From: a bacterium
GTDB taxonomy: Bacteria > Pseudomonadota > Alphaproteobacteria > Rs-D84 > CACZYB01
DNA length: 34,442 nucleotides
NCBI GenBank assembly: GCA_014803575.1
Contig: JAAVBO010000013.1
Span: 1-34,442 of the forward strand
Direction of reading: 5' to 3'
The notes under the pieces are model-generated. The model searched no databases. It had not been told where the DNA came from and saw only the letters and a list, made by a program, of their open reading frames with translations. The stretch's first letter is position 1; every line of letters begins with the position of its first letter. Shown here in pieces: positions 6,733 to 16,385 of the stretch. Made by a program: the position numbers and the translations under genes.

Positions 6733-6854
6733 TTTATACCTCCTAATTTTTATATTTACATAAGTTTTTTTATAATTTATTATTAAATGGCTCTTTAAAA
6801 AGATTATCATACAGGCACTTTATAATATTATAAAAAACTAATAGGAGTATAACA

Positions 6855-7325
6855 TTGATTAAAGAATCTGTCAAATACTTAAAAGATAAATACAAAGAAA
6901 CAAACAAAAGATTTTTAGGTATAGACTTCGGCACTGTTAATATAGGCTTAGCCATATCTGATGTTTCAAGAACTATCGCAAGCCCATATAAAACATTAAA
7001 AAACAAAAGCTACTCCCTGCTTTTTAAAGAATTTGATGAAATAATAAATGAAATGGACATAGGTGCCATAATCATAGGACTCCCCCTACAAATGAACGGA
7101 GAGGAAGGCGACACTGCCACAAAGGTTCGAAACTTTAAAACAGAACTTGAAAACCGATTCTCCAACATAGATATATTATTATCAGACGAACGTCTTACTT
7201 CAAGCATATCAGAAAAAATGCTTATAAGAGAGTTTGACCTTTCCCGTCAAAAAAGAAAACAGGTAATAGATAAACTCTCCGCATCATACATACTTCAAAA
7301 TGTTTTAGATAATATGAACTTTTAA
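6855..7325 (+). CDS. ruvX: YqgF/RuvX-type Holliday junction resolvase-like nuclease
   Basis: 156 residues. RNase H-fold nuclease of the YqgF family, implicated in Holliday junction resolution and 16S rRNA 5'-end maturation. The first acidic motif is LGIDFGTVNIGLAISD (Asp24), the second strand is IIGLPLQMNGEEG, then LLSDERLTSS (the conserved DERxTT-like motif) and a C-terminal KLSASYILQNVLD with the last Asp. The start is TTG at 6855, placed by an AGGAG site eight nt upstream; no in-frame ATG would leave the domain whole. About 20 residues precede the domain. Likely monocistronic; a clean promoter was not found in the short divergent region. Confidence 0.92.
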   Translation: MIKESVKYLKDKYKETNKRFLGIDFGTVNIGLAISDVSRTIASPYKTLKNKSYSLLFKEFDEIINEMDIGAIIIGLPLQMNGEEGDTATKVRNFKTELENRFSNIDILLSDERLTSSISEKMLIREFDLSRQKRKQVIDKLSASYILQNVLDNMNF

Positions 7326-7378
7326 TTTAATAAATATTTTGATATAAAAAAATCCCCACAAAACACGGAAATATTTTT

Positions 7379-8401
7379 TTATTTATCTTTCATATCTGAT
7401 AAGAAAGAAAAAATTGTCGATAATTTACTAAGAAATTTCTTTCCACTACCCATAAATAATCCACAAATGACACTAAATGCAATTGTAATAATATCTTTAA
7501 TTCCATCAACAGAATCATTACCATCATTTTTTTTCACACACAAGGTTCCATTTTCTTTACACTCATACCCATCCTTTACATCACAAGATTTCGTCACCAT
7601 ATTATAAACAGCACCATTTACATCACACACACGACATTCTGTATTTCCATTTTCCAACGAAACCAAAACCTTACTACCTAAACAAACATCTGACCTTACA
7701 CAATCATTCTTTGATGTTGAACCCGCAGGAGATTTAAGACCCAAAGGACACGCTTCACATTCAATCCGTAAAAAGGAATTTTTAATATTTTCTACCGAAT
7801 AATAATTAGGCGGACATTCAAACAAAAAGGCATCTTTATCTGCAACATACAAAGAACGTGTATTTTCATCCCCTCTTACATTTCTAATCATTGCATTTTC
7901 AGGTTCAAAACAAATATCATTAGTAAACGGATGTAAGTAGTCACCACCTGATTTTTCAACAACCTCACCTAATGGACAGATCTGAGAAATATTAACACAA
8001 GTCTTTACTTTATTTATAGTTTTTTCCACATACTCAGAATTACAAACTAAATAAAATGCCGATGTTTCAGGAATCCACAAAGGTAAAACCTTTAACGAAT
8101 TTGGATAAAATTGTATATTAGTTTCATTCCATTTACGAACAGAAACATTATTTGGCAATAAACATCTTTTATTTTTTGCCATATAAAAAACTGTTCCACC
8201 AAGACTTTTATCAACAACACGATTTAAAATCATACTGACCGGACATTCTGGAAATTTATCACTATCTATTTTCTTAACAGAAGATGTTTTTTTACTTTTA
8301 ATCGAAGCATTTACAAAATTATTACAAAAGGAAAAGAAAAACAAAATACAAAAAGAAATATAACTTACTGATTTTACAAAGGTTTTACCCCCCCCCAACA
8401 T
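7379..8401 (-). CDS. Exported Cys-rich protein with C-terminal membrane anchor, phase-variable
   Basis: 340 residues from ATG 8401. A signal peptide (hydrophobic 14-30, cleavage after VNA, residue 32) is followed by an ectodomain with about 16 Cys. It includes CPLGLKSPAGSTSKNDC, a CPxG motif like those of TNFR/ephrin-receptor-type Cys-rich repeats, and a C-terminal membrane helix (about 301-319) with a basic tail. It is probably displayed at the surface; the ligand is unknown. The start is ambiguous. ATG 8401 has no Shine-Dalgarno and reads straight through the G9 tract (8388-8396). ATG 8423, eight nt after AAGGA, is the better start but hits TAA at 8387-8385 with nine G; with eight G it gives 347 residues. 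So tract length decides which start is productive. Confidence 0.8.
   Translation of the reverse strand: MLGGGKTFVKSVSYISFCILFFFSFCNNFVNASIKSKKTSSVKKIDSDKFPECPVSMILNRVVDKSLGGTVFYMAKNKRCLLPNNVSVRKWNETNIQFYPNSLKVLPLWIPETSAFYLVCNSEYVEKTINKVKTCVNISQICPLGEVVEKSGGDYLHPFTNDICFEPENAMIRNVRGDENTRSLYVADKDAFLFECPPNYYSVENIKNSFLRIECEACPLGLKSPAGSTSKNDCVRSDVCLGSKVLVSLENGNTECRVCDVNGAVYNMVTKSCDVKDGYECKENGTLCVKKNDGNDSVDGIKDIITIAFSVICGLFMGSGKKFLSKLSTIFSFLSDMKDK
8388..8396 (-). repeat. G9 homopolymer tract at the gene start
   Basis: Nine G on the minus strand (C on the plus strand), followed by TAAA exactly as at 2926-2934. It lies between the two possible starts and the signal peptide of the gene at 7379-8401. 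Confidence 0.95.
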
Positions 8402-8455
8402 AATTTGTCAACATTTTAAGCATAATATAAATCCTTCTCTTTAATTATTATTCCA

Positions 8456-8484
8456 ATAATACCATATTTTAGGATTATATGCAA
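8456..8484 (-). promoter_or_regulatory. Promoter of the G-tract gene at 8401/8423
   Basis: On the minus strand TTGCAT (8484-8479), 17-nt spacer beginning ATAATCCTA, TATTAT (8461-8456). It closely matches the promoter at 2842-2870. Confidence 0.65.
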
Positions 8485-8485
8485 C

Positions 8486-8513
8486 AAAAAAATCCCCATA
8501 AAAAGGGGATTTT
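8486..8513 (-). terminator. Intrinsic terminator of rplU-rpmA
   Basis: AATCCCC (8491-8497) pairs with GGGGATT (8505-8511); T-runs on both sides. It lies downstream of rpmA on the minus strand and just upstream of the promoter for 8401/8423. Confidence 0.88.
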
Positions 8514-8533
8514 TTTTAAATTTATAAAAAGAA

Positions 8534-8791
8534 TTATGCAGGAATCACTGAAATATAAGTTCTTCCCTTTGCATCACCCTTTTTAAATGAAACAGAACCA
8601 TCAACTGTTGCAAATATGGTATAATCAGTTCCCATACCAACATTTTCGCCTGGATGATATTTTGTTCCACGTTGTCTTACAATGATAGTTCCGGCTTGAA
8701 CTTTTTCACCGCCAAATCTTTTGATTCCTAATCTTTTACCTTCGGAATCACGACCATTCTTTGAACTACCGCCAGCTTTCTTATGTGCCAT
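8534..8791 (-). CDS. rpmA: 50S ribosomal protein L27
   Basis: 85 residues, normal length. L27 lies near the peptidyl transferase centre. It begins [20 protein letters not shown], the conserved L27 N-terminus without the cleavable extension found in Firmicutes. [16 protein letters not shown] is also typical. Its start is 22 nt after the rplU stop, in the usual rplU-rpmA pair. The obg gene that often follows is absent; a terminator and an unrelated gene are found instead. Confidence 0.98.
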   Translation of the reverse strand: MAHKKAGGSSKNGRDSEGKRLGIKRFGGEKVQAGTIIVRQRGTKYHPGENVGMGTDYTIFATVDGSVSFKKGDAKGRTYISVIPA

Positions 8792-8813
8792 TTTTTACAC
8801 CTCTTTTTGTTAA

Positions 8814-9107
8814 TTATGCAATTATATCAGTTATTTTAATAACAGTTAAATATTGTCTATGACCTTGTGTCCTTCTGTAATGATGTCTTCTTTTCTTTTT
8901 GAAAACAATAACCTTATCATCACGAATTTGATCAACGATTTCAGCCTTCACCTTTGCACCTTCAACAAAAGGAGCGCCAACTTTACCATCAACCATAAGG
9001 ACATCAGAAAATTCAACACTTTTATCGGCATCAAGTTTTTCAACTTTAAGCACTTCATTTTTTTGAACTTTATACTGTTTTCCACCAGTTGTAAATATTG
9101 CAAACAT
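8814..9107 (-). CDS. rplU: 50S ribosomal protein L21
   Basis: 97 residues. It begins [25 protein letters not shown] and has the conserved [17 protein letters not shown] near the C-terminus. L21 binds 23S rRNA. It is first in the rplU-rpmA operon, with a strong promoter at 9142-9170. Confidence 0.98.
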   Translation of the reverse strand: MFAIFTTGGKQYKVQKNEVLKVEKLDADKSVEFSDVLMVDGKVGAPFVEGAKVKAEIVDQIRDDKVIVFKKKRRHHYRRTQGHRQYLTVIKITDIIA

Positions 9108-9141
9108 TTTTCATTACCTCGATTCTTTTAAATGTTTTCAA

Positions 9142-9170
9142 AATATATAATACTTTCCTAAAAAAGTCAA
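9142..9170 (-). promoter_or_regulatory. Promoter of rplU-rpmA
   Basis: On the minus strand TTGACT (9170-9165), 17-nt spacer, TATATT (9147-9142). Strong consensus match, placed between the stop of the preceding gene (9184) and rplU. Confidence 0.7.
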
Positions 9171-9183
9171 TATTTTTATTATA

Positions 9184-9936
9184 TTATCTTTCCTTATCTT
9201 TATTTACAGTAGAAATGATAGTAGGCTTATTTTTATCACCCTTACCATTTTCTTCATTACTTTCAGGCATTTTTAAAGGTTTTCTTTCAATAGTTTCTTC
9301 TTCATAAGGGGCAATTGCATCTTCTGAGATATAAAAATCCTCTACATTAGAAGTAAAGAAAAGATTTATATTATATTTCATATCCTTAAAATAGTCCGCA
9401 CCTAAATCAAATCTTTCTGAGCCATTAACTTTCATATTATATTTTTTCATAACTTCTTTTTCAATAGAAGCCAAATCTACTTCATCAGTAAATATAGAAA
9501 CACAATTTCTTAAAATATCGAAATCAACATTTCTTTCCAAGAAGTGATATATATATTTTCCCAAAAAGAAATCGAAACCATCTGTACCAACATTAGCATT
9601 CAACTTTAATCCATTATATTTTGCTAAATTCAATAGTTCTAATTCTTGATAAAAAATTTCACTAAGACTATTAGGATCAGTCATTTCGCCAAGACTTTCA
9701 GATAAAGTATATTGCTCGTTATCTTGACATTGCAAAATCATATCTATTTGATTTAATACATTATAAAATCTAATAAAATTATAATCTCTTAATTTAATAA
9801 CTGTTTTTTCATTTACTTTAGAAACATTTTTTATTTTAGACTTTATTTTATTAATAGATTTAATAATTTTATTTTCTCCTACAAGAAGTCTTGCAAATGC
9901 TTCGAATTCAGGAAAAACTTTATTAATATATTTCAT
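9184..9936 (-). CDS. Hypothetical protein, 250 aa, second gene of a pair
   Basis: Not recognised. I start at ATG 9936, seven to eight nt after AGAGG; GTG 9942, two codons earlier, overlaps the previous stop and is less likely. The protein is soluble-looking, mostly helical, with a basic N-terminal third (KIIKSINKIKSKIKNVSK) and an acidic, disordered C-terminus from about residue 210. No signal peptide and no membrane helix. It follows a small membrane protein gene with a 2-nt gap, so the two are co-translated and their products may interact at the inner membrane. Confidence 0.65.
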   Translation of the reverse strand: MKYINKVFPEFEAFARLLVGENKIIKSINKIKSKIKNVSKVNEKTVIKLRDYNFIRFYNVLNQIDMILQCQDNEQYTLSESLGEMTDPNSLSEIFYQELELLNLAKYNGLKLNANVGTDGFDFFLGKYIYHFLERNVDFDILRNCVSIFTDEVDLASIEKEVMKKYNMKVNGSERFDLGADYFKDMKYNINLFFTSNVEDFYISEDAIAPYEEETIERKPLKMPESNEENGKGDKNKPTIISTVNKDKER

Positions 9937-9938
9937 AA

Positions 9939-10385
9939 TCACACCTCTTCTTTTTTTATTTTTTTAGATAAGTAATTAAAAATCAAAATAAAACTGCAAA
10001 CTATTACAATTATTTCAACACATCTTATAAAAGCAATAAATGGGATTAAAAAAATTGCTGATGAAAAATTAAAATCAGACTTATTGGCAAATACAAAACT
10101 CCAATTATACACATTCCAAATCCACATAACCATACAACAAACCCAAGACAAAATATCAACCAACTTTTGTTTTAAATCTAACTTTTCAATTAAATATTTA
10201 ATTATATACACAGGTCCCATAAAACAAAGATAATAATACACAATCAAAATCATCAAAAGATTACATTTAGCAATAGTCGGTCTATAAATGAAATAAGGGA
10301 GAAAAAACAAAATCGGTAAAAAAGCACCATACTTTTTAAACTTTACTAAACCGTCATTTACTTTTACCTTTATTTTATCTGCCAT
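9939..10385 (-). CDS. Small polytopic membrane protein
   Basis: 148 residues with about four hydrophobic segments (roughly 18-34, 38-62, 74-95, 108-140) and short charged loops; the C-terminus is KKIKKEEV. Family not recognised. The start ATG 10385 is supported by an AAAGG site upstream. First gene of a two-gene operon with 9184-9936, driven by a good promoter at 10421-10449 and divergent from the HAD-type gene. Confidence 0.65.
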   Translation of the reverse strand: MADKIKVKVNDGLVKFKKYGAFLPILFFLPYFIYRPTIAKCNLLMILIVYYYLCFMGPVYIIKYLIEKLDLKQKLVDILSWVCCMVMWIWNVYNWSFVFANKSDFNFSSAIFLIPFIAFIRCVEIIVIVCSFILIFNYLSKKIKKEEV

Positions 10386-10420
10386 AATAAAATTAAAACC
10401 TTTCTAATAAATCTGTTACT

Positions 10421-10449
10421 AATTTACAACAAAAAAAAAGCTTTGTCAA
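10421..10449 (-). promoter_or_regulatory. Promoter of the 10385-9184 gene pair
   Basis: On the minus strand perfect TTGACA (10449-10444), 17-nt spacer, TAAATT (10426-10421). Confidence 0.65.
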
Positions 10450-10475
10450 TTATATTTTCTAAAAATAAATATTTA

Positions 10476-10504
10476 TTGAAATAAGCTTAAATATAAAATA
10501 TTAT
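10476..10504 (+). promoter_or_regulatory. Promoter of the HAD-type gene
   Basis: TTGAAA (10476-10481), 17-nt spacer, TATTAT (10499-10504), about 22 nt before the start codon. Confidence 0.65.
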
Positions 10505-10526
10505 TACAAAAAAATAAGGAAGACCA

Positions 10527-12143
10527 ATGACCGCAAAATTTTCTATTTTATCAAAAAAAATTATTTCTTTTGACATATTTGATACTTTACTTGTAAGACC
10601 ATACGCAAACCCTAACGGTATATTTTTACACCTTGAAAAATTATATAACAAACAGGGCTTTCCTCTTGCCAGAAAAATGGCTGAAAGAAAAGCAATACAA
10701 AACACAACAGAGGAAGAAATAACATTTGATGAAATCTATGATAACATAGAAGACGAATATAAATTTTTAAAGGATAAAGAGGAAGAATTGGAAATCAACA
10801 CCATTCAACCAAATCCAGAAATAAAAAAACTATATGACTTTGCAATAAAACATAATAAAAAAGTAATTATCACATCAGATATGTATCTGCCAAAGGAAAC
10901 CATACTAAAAATCCTACACAAAAACGGATACAATAATTTTTACAAACTATACCTTTCAAGTGATATAAAAAAGACAAAACACTCTGGCAATTTATTTAAG
11001 TATATAATTGATGAGTTAAAAGTAAAACCTTCACAAATTCTCCATATCGGCGATAATGAAATAGCTGATATTCAAAATGCAAAAAAACTAGGTATAAAAA
11101 CTTTATTAATTCCAAAGATATCAGATAAGTTTTTAAAGAAAAATAAATCATTCCAATCCATAAATACCAACAACCTTTTTTCTTCTATATTATTAGGCAT
11201 AAACAGTATTCACTACATAAATAATAAAAAAGAAAAATTTTACAATAAATTGGGTTATCAATTAACCGCTCCGCTAACTTACTCATACACCAAATTCATA
11301 GAAAGCGAATGTAAAAATAAAAATATTTCACAACTGTTTTTCATCGCCCGCGACGGATATATATTAAATAAACTTTTCAACATATTTAATAATGATATTA
11401 AAACAAAATATATTTACGGGCAAAGAATTCTAAATATTATCTGTGGTATAGGATTCGAAAATAAAACTATATCAAACGAAGTATTAAAGGAATACTTCTT
11501 AAAAAAATTAAATATGAATAAAAACGAATCCACAGAAAATTTTACAAAAAACAACAACTCCATCATACAAAATTTAATTGAAAATAACTTTAAGGAATAT
11601 AAGAAATATCTAAAATCACAAAATTTTGATACATCAAAAGCTATTGGCATAGTTGACTTTTGCACATACAATTTTTCCACCCAAAAGTTAATCGAAAAAA
11701 CACTTGAAAATGAAAATGTTTTGGGATTTTATTTCACAATTTTAAATAACAAACCAACAGCTTTTAAACACACAAAATTTTATAACCTCACAGATATAAA
11801 AATCACGGGCAACATCCCTTTTTGCGAAGAAATTATCGGTGCTCCGGAACCAACAATAAAGGATGTCCCGACAACCGATATAATAACTTATGCAAACAAA
11901 AATAAATACGAAAAATTTCACATTAAAATCTCAAAAATTATGGAAAAAATGTCAATCCAATTTGCAAACGATATAAAAAATATTTTTGGTGATTACATAG
12001 AAATACATACAACCGGCGACGATGTAATAAATTACATAAATACATACTTAGACACTCCTCTTACAAAGGCAAAAAAAATGCGTCATTCAGGCGATGCAAA
12101 CCATAAAAAATATACTCGCCTTTCCCAAACAAAAAAACACTAA
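10527..12143 (+). CDS. HAD-superfamily protein of the surface-polysaccharide type
   Basis: 538 residues. The N-terminal ~210 residues are a HAD hydrolase domain: motif I SFDIFDTLL (Asp16), motif II VIITSDMYLP, a Lys in DIKKTKHSG, and motif IV HIGDNEIADIQNAKKLG. Aligned to the usual DxDxT, the second Asp is replaced by Phe18, as in haloacid-dehalogenase-like members, so classic phosphatase chemistry is uncertain. The C-terminal ~300 residues include FFIARDGYILNKLF, a motif I associate with HAD-glycosyltransferase-linked proteins (COG5610-like). A role in glycan or capsule assembly is inferred. AAGGA precedes the ATG. It has its own promoter and ends in a shared terminator opposite rpoC. The protein is extremely Lys/Asn/Ile-rich compared with its ribosomal neighbours. 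Confidence 0.75.
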   Translation: MTAKFSILSKKIISFDIFDTLLVRPYANPNGIFLHLEKLYNKQGFPLARKMAERKAIQNTTEEEITFDEIYDNIEDEYKFLKDKEEELEINTIQPNPEIKKLYDFAIKHNKKVIITSDMYLPKETILKILHKNGYNNFYKLYLSSDIKKTKHSGNLFKYIIDELKVKPSQILHIGDNEIADIQNAKKLGIKTLLIPKISDKFLKKNKSFQSINTNNLFSSILLGINSIHYINNKKEKFYNKLGYQLTAPLTYSYTKFIESECKNKNISQLFFIARDGYILNKLFNIFNNDIKTKYIYGQRILNIICGIGFENKTISNEVLKEYFLKKLNMNKNESTENFTKNNNSIIQNLIENNFKEYKKYLKSQNFDTSKAIGIVDFCTYNFSTQKLIEKTLENENVLGFYFTILNNKPTAFKHTKFYNLTDIKITGNIPFCEEIIGAPEPTIKDVPTTDIITYANKNKYEKFHIKISKIMEKMSIQFANDIKNIFGDYIEIHTTGDDVINYINTYLDTPLTKAKKMRHSGDANHKKYTRLSQTKKH

Positions 12144-12150
12144 TTTATAA

Positions 12151-12187
12151 AAAAAGAGATAGCCCATAAAAGCTATCTCTATTTTTT
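12151..12187. terminator. Bidirectional terminator between the HAD gene and rpoC
   Basis: AGAGATAGC (12155-12163) pairs perfectly with GCTATCTCT (12172-12180), with A-run on the left and T-run on the right. It serves both the plus-strand gene ending at 12143 and rpoC ending at 12204. Confidence 0.92.
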
Positions 12188-12203
12188 AACAACACGACCT
12201 TTA

Positions 12204-15200
12204 TTATGAAAGTCCGGGAAGTGTCAAATCAGCTTCCACTGCTTTTGCTTCCATATTTTTAGCTTCCAATTCTTGATCTTGTGCCTTTGCAATCGCCTTT
12301 ATTCTGTTGATATAAGCACCGGTTCCTGCTGGAATAAGTCTTCCGACAATCACATTTTCCTTCAAACCAGTCAACATATCCTCACGACCGGCAATCGCCG
12401 ATTCGATAAGAACTTTTGTAGTTTCTTGGAAAGATGCAGCAGAAATAAATGAGCGAGTTTGCAAACTTGCCTTTGTAATACCAAGAAGATAAGGACGGCT
12501 TACCGCAGGCTTTCCACCTACTTCTATTGCCTTCTTGTTTTCTTCAATCAAATCTTCCTCATCAACATATTCACCATTAACAAAGGTTGTAGCACCGGCA
12601 TCAATGATTTCATTCTTACGAAGCATTTGACGAACAATCACTTCTATATGCTTATCATTGATTTCCACACCTTGAAGTCTGTAAACACCTTGGATTTCAC
12701 TAACAAGATATTTTGCCAACTCTTCAACACCAAAGATACGTAATATATCATGTGGGGCAACTTTACCTTCTGTAATCTTATCACCCTTCTTGACTATATC
12801 ACCGTCTTGAACATTAAGAGCGGTTGTTTTTGAAATAAGATATTCAACTTCTTCGCTTTCATCATTTGGAACAATCGCAATTTTGTATTTAGATTTATAA
12901 TCTTCTTTAAACACAATAGTTCCATCTTTTTCAGCAATAAGAGCAGCATCCTTCGGACGTCTTGCTTCGAAAAGTTCAGCCACACGAGGAAGACCTCCGG
13001 TAATATCCTTTGTCTTGCTGTCTTCACGAGGAATATAAGCAATAATATCACCAGCTTGAACTTCATCACCGTTATTTGAAGAAAGCACAGTTCCAGTTGA
13101 AATAATATATCTTGCAACAGAACCGCTTGAAAGCATCAAGTTATTACCTTTTTCATCAAGGATAAAGATAGATGGATTCAAATCCTTTTTCTTCAACCCA
13201 GTCTTCCAATCAACAACAACCTTTGATGAAATACCGGTTGATTCATCTTTAACCTCAGAAACGGAAACACCATCAATCAAATCAACAAAGTTAAGTTTAC
13301 CAGAAACTTCTGTGATAATAGGTCTAATGTATGGGTTCCATTCAGCAACCTTTTGACCTTTTGAAACCTTATCTCCTTCAAGAGCATAAAGCTTTGTTCC
13401 ATAAGGCATCTTTTGACGGTTAATTTCTTTACCGGTAGAATCTACGAAAATAAGTTCCGCATTACGTGTCATAACAATGTTATCACCAGCGGAATTTTTC
13501 ACATAAGATGTATTTTCAAATTTAATTGAAGCATCGTATGGAGATTCAATAGATGACTTTTCAACACCCTTTTGTGCGGCACCACCGATATGGAAAGTTC
13601 TCATGGTAAGCTGTGTTCCAGGTTCACCGATTGATTGTGCAGCAATAATACCAACCGCTTCACCGACATTAACCATATTTCCACGAGCCAAATCACGACC
13701 ATAACACTTTGCACAAATACCGTGTTTTGCTTCACAGGTAAGAACTGAACGGATTTTAACCGATTCTATACCAGAGGCTTCAATTTTCTTAATATCCTCT
13801 TCGGTTATTTGATTATTTCTTGAAACAATCACTTCACCATTATGGGTAATAATATCTTCCGCTGCAATACGTCCTAAAATACGTTCTGCAAGAGATTCAA
13901 CAACATTACCACCATCAACAACAGCAGATACGGAAATTGAACGTTCTGTTCCGCAATCTTCCATTGTGATAATAGCATCTTGTGAAACATCAACCAATCT
14001 TCTTGTCAAATAACCAGCATTCGCAGTTTTAAGAGCAGTATCAGCCAATCCCTTTCTTGCACCGTGGGTAGAATTAAAGTATTCAGCCACAGTCAAACCT
14101 TCTTTAAAGTTTGAAATAATAGGTGTTTCAATAATTTCACCATTAGGTTTAGCCATCAAACCACGCATACCGGCAAGTTGTTTAACTTGGGCTTTCGAAC
14201 CACGAGCACCACTGTTTGCCATCATATAGATAGGATTTTGAGGTTTACCAACTTCTTGATTAGAAAGAACCTTCATCATTTCATTTGCAACTACTTCGGA
14301 ACAATTTGCCCAAGCATCAACAACCTTGTTGTATTTTTCCTTTGAAGTAATAAGACCGTCTTGATATTGTTTTTCAAATTCAATAACTTTCTTTTCTGTA
14401 TCTTCAATAAGTTTTTTCTTACTATCTGGAACAACAATGTTGTCTTTACCAAATGAAATACCTGAATACATAGCGTTTTTATAACCAAGATCCATAATTT
14501 TATCAGCAAAGATAACTGTTTCTTTTTGACCACAGTTTTTATAAATCGCACCAAAAAGTTCACCAATCTTTTTCTTTGTCATTTGTTGATTAACTAAATC
14601 AAAAGATACACCCTTTGCCTTTGGCACAATTTCATAAATCAATACACGACCGGCAGTAGTATCAACAACCTTTGCTTCAACTTCGCCATTATCATTTACA
14701 ACTTCAATACGTGCTTTAATCTTTGCATGCATATCAAGTTTTTTAGATGCAAGAGCAAGTTTGATTTCATCCAAAGATCCAAGCACCATACCTTCACCTT
14801 TTGCCTTTTCTATTTCAATAGACATATAGTAAATACCCAAAACGATATCCTGGTTAGGTGTGATAATAGGCTTACCATTAGCAGGATGCAAGATGTTGTT
14901 TGTTGACATCATCAAAACACGTGCTTCAAGTTGAGCTTCCAATGAAAGTGGAACGTGAACAGCCATTTGGTCACCGTCGAAGTCCGCATTAAACGCAGTA
15001 CATACAAGTGGGTGAAGTCTGATAGCCTTACCTTCTATAAGAACTGGTTCAAATGCTTGTATAGAAAGTCTGTGAAGAGAAGGCGCACGGTTCAAAAGAA
15101 CTGGATGTTCCTTAATAACCTCTTCCAAAATATCCCATACGATAGGAAGTTCCTTATCTACCATCTTCTTTGCAGATTTAATGGTATTTGCGTGTCCGTA

Positions 15201-16367
15201 AAACTCCAACTTTGAATAAATAAATGGTTTGAAAAGTTCCAATGCCATACGTTTAGGAAGCCCGCATTGATGTAATTTCAACATAGGACCGGAAACGATA
15301 ACTGAACGACCGGAATAATCAACACGTTTTCCAAGAAGGTTTTGACGGAAACGACCTGATTTACCCTTAAGCATATCTGCCAAAGATTTAAGAGGTCTTC
15401 TGTTGCTTGCAACAACCGGTCTTGGTCTACGGGAGTTATCAAACAAGCTGTCAACAGCTTCTTGCAACATTCTCTTTTCATTTCTGATAATGATTTCCGG
15501 AGCTTTAAGTTCCATCAATCTTTTCAAACGATTATTTCTGTTAATAACACGACGATACAAATCATTCAAATCCGCAGTCGCAAATCTTCCACCGTCAAGA
15601 GCAACAAGTGGGCGAAGTTCCGGTGGAATAACCGGAATAACATCCATAATCATCCATTCTGGTTTTGAACCTGACTCAAGGAATGCTTCTATAATTTTAA
15701 GTCTTTGAATAACCTTTTTACGGGCAATTTCAAACTTCATATCTTTAAGCTCTAAACGAAGTTTTTCCGCTTCCTCTTTCAAATCAACGGATGCAAGCAT
15801 TTCTTTTAATGCTTCTGCACCGATACCGGCACGGAAACTGTCTTGACCATATTCTTCAATATAACGTTGATATTCATCTTCGGTTAAAAGTTCGTGCATT
15901 TTAAGAGGAGTAAGTCCGGGTTCAATAACTATATAGTTATCAAAGTAAAGAACTTTTTCCAATTTTTTAAGTGGCATATCCAAAAGCACACCCATTTTTG
16001 AAGGAAGAGATTTTAAAAACCAAATATGAGCCACAGGACTTGCAAGTTCAATATGTCCCATTCTTTCACGTCTGACTTTTGAAAGGGTCACTTCCACACC
16101 GCACTTTTCACAAATAACACCACGATATTTTATACGTTTATATTTACCGCAAAGACATTCGTAATCCTTTACCGGTCCAAATATTTTGGCACAGAAAAGT
16201 CCGTCCTTTTCAGGTTTGAAAGTTCTGTAATTTATAGTTTCAGTTTTTTTCACTTCACCATAAGACCAAGAACGAATTTGTTCAGGAGAGGCAACGGAAA
16301 TTTTAAGTTTGCTAAAACTATCTTCCGGAACCATATTTGTAAAAGCTTTTTGAATTTCATTATTCAT
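12204..16367 (-). CDS. rpoC: RNA polymerase beta' subunit
   Basis: 1387 residues, close to the proteobacterial length. The first zinc site is [19 protein letters not shown] (about 70-90). The catalytic Mg site [14 protein letters not shown] is intact. The bridge helix/trigger loop region ([33 protein letters not shown]) and the second zinc site (MEDCGTERS with [11 protein letters not shown]) are all present. Start ATG 16367 lies 18 nt after rpoB with an AGGAG site. It is the last gene of the block, ending at the bidirectional terminator; rpsL-rpsG-fusA, which often follow, are not here. Confidence 0.99.
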   Translation of the reverse strand: MNNEIQKAFTNMVPEDSFSKLKISVASPEQIRSWSYGEVKKTETINYRTFKPEKDGLFCAKIFGPVKDYECLCGKYKRIKYRGVICEKCGVEVTLSKVRRERMGHIELASPVAHIWFLKSLPSKMGVLLDMPLKKLEKVLYFDNYIVIEPGLTPLKMHELLTEDEYQRYIEEYGQDSFRAGIGAEALKEMLASVDLKEEAEKLRLELKDMKFEIARKKVIQRLKIIEAFLESGSKPEWMIMDVIPVIPPELRPLVALDGGRFATADLNDLYRRVINRNNRLKRLMELKAPEIIIRNEKRMLQEAVDSLFDNSRRPRPVVASNRRPLKSLADMLKGKSGRFRQNLLGKRVDYSGRSVIVSGPMLKLHQCGLPKRMALELFKPFIYSKLEFYGHANTIKSAKKMVDKELPIVWDILEEVIKEHPVLLNRAPSLHRLSIQAFEPVLIEGKAIRLHPLVCTAFNADFDGDQMAVHVPLSLEAQLEARVLMMSTNNILHPANGKPIITPNQDIVLGIYYMSIEIEKAKGEGMVLGSLDEIKLALASKKLDMHAKIKARIEVVNDNGEVEAKVVDTTAGRVLIYEIVPKAKGVSFDLVNQQMTKKKIGELFGAIYKNCGQKETVIFADKIMDLGYKNAMYSGISFGKDNIVVPDSKKKLIEDTEKKVIEFEKQYQDGLITSKEKYNKVVDAWANCSEVVANEMMKVLSNQEVGKPQNPIYMMANSGARGSKAQVKQLAGMRGLMAKPNGEIIETPIISNFKEGLTVAEYFNSTHGARKGLADTALKTANAGYLTRRLVDVSQDAIITMEDCGTERSISVSAVVDGGNVVESLAERILGRIAAEDIITHNGEVIVSRNNQITEEDIKKIEASGIESVKIRSVLTCEAKHGICAKCYGRDLARGNMVNVGEAVGIIAAQSIGEPGTQLTMRTFHIGGAAQKGVEKSSIESPYDASIKFENTSYVKNSAGDNIVMTRNAELIFVDSTGKEINRQKMPYGTKLYALEGDKVSKGQKVAEWNPYIRPIITEVSGKLNFVDLIDGVSVSEVKDESTGISSKVVVDWKTGLKKKDLNPSIFILDEKGNNLMLSSGSVARYIISTGTVLSSNNGDEVQAGDIIAYIPREDSKTKDITGGLPRVAELFEARRPKDAALIAEKDGTIVFKEDYKSKYKIAIVPNDESEEVEYLISKTTALNVQDGDIVKKGDKITEGKVAPHDILRIFGVEELAKYLVSEIQGVYRLQGVEINDKHIEVIVRQMLRKNEIIDAGATTFVNGEYVDEEDLIEENKKAIEVGGKPAVSRPYLLGITKASLQTRSFISAASFQETTKVLIESAIAGREDMLTGLKENVIVGRLIPAGTGAYINRIKAIAKAQDQELEAKNMEAKAVEADLTLPGLS

Positions 16368-16385
16368 TATAAATTCTCCTATTTC

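Noticed and set aside
6733-6810. Longer N-terminus for the Cys/His-rich protein
   Set aside because: AGGAGG directly precedes ATG 6732; the extension has no site and overlaps the promoter region.
7330-7378. AAATATT repeats after ruvX as a terminator
   Set aside because: The pairing is only A-T and self-complementary; no GC-containing stem.
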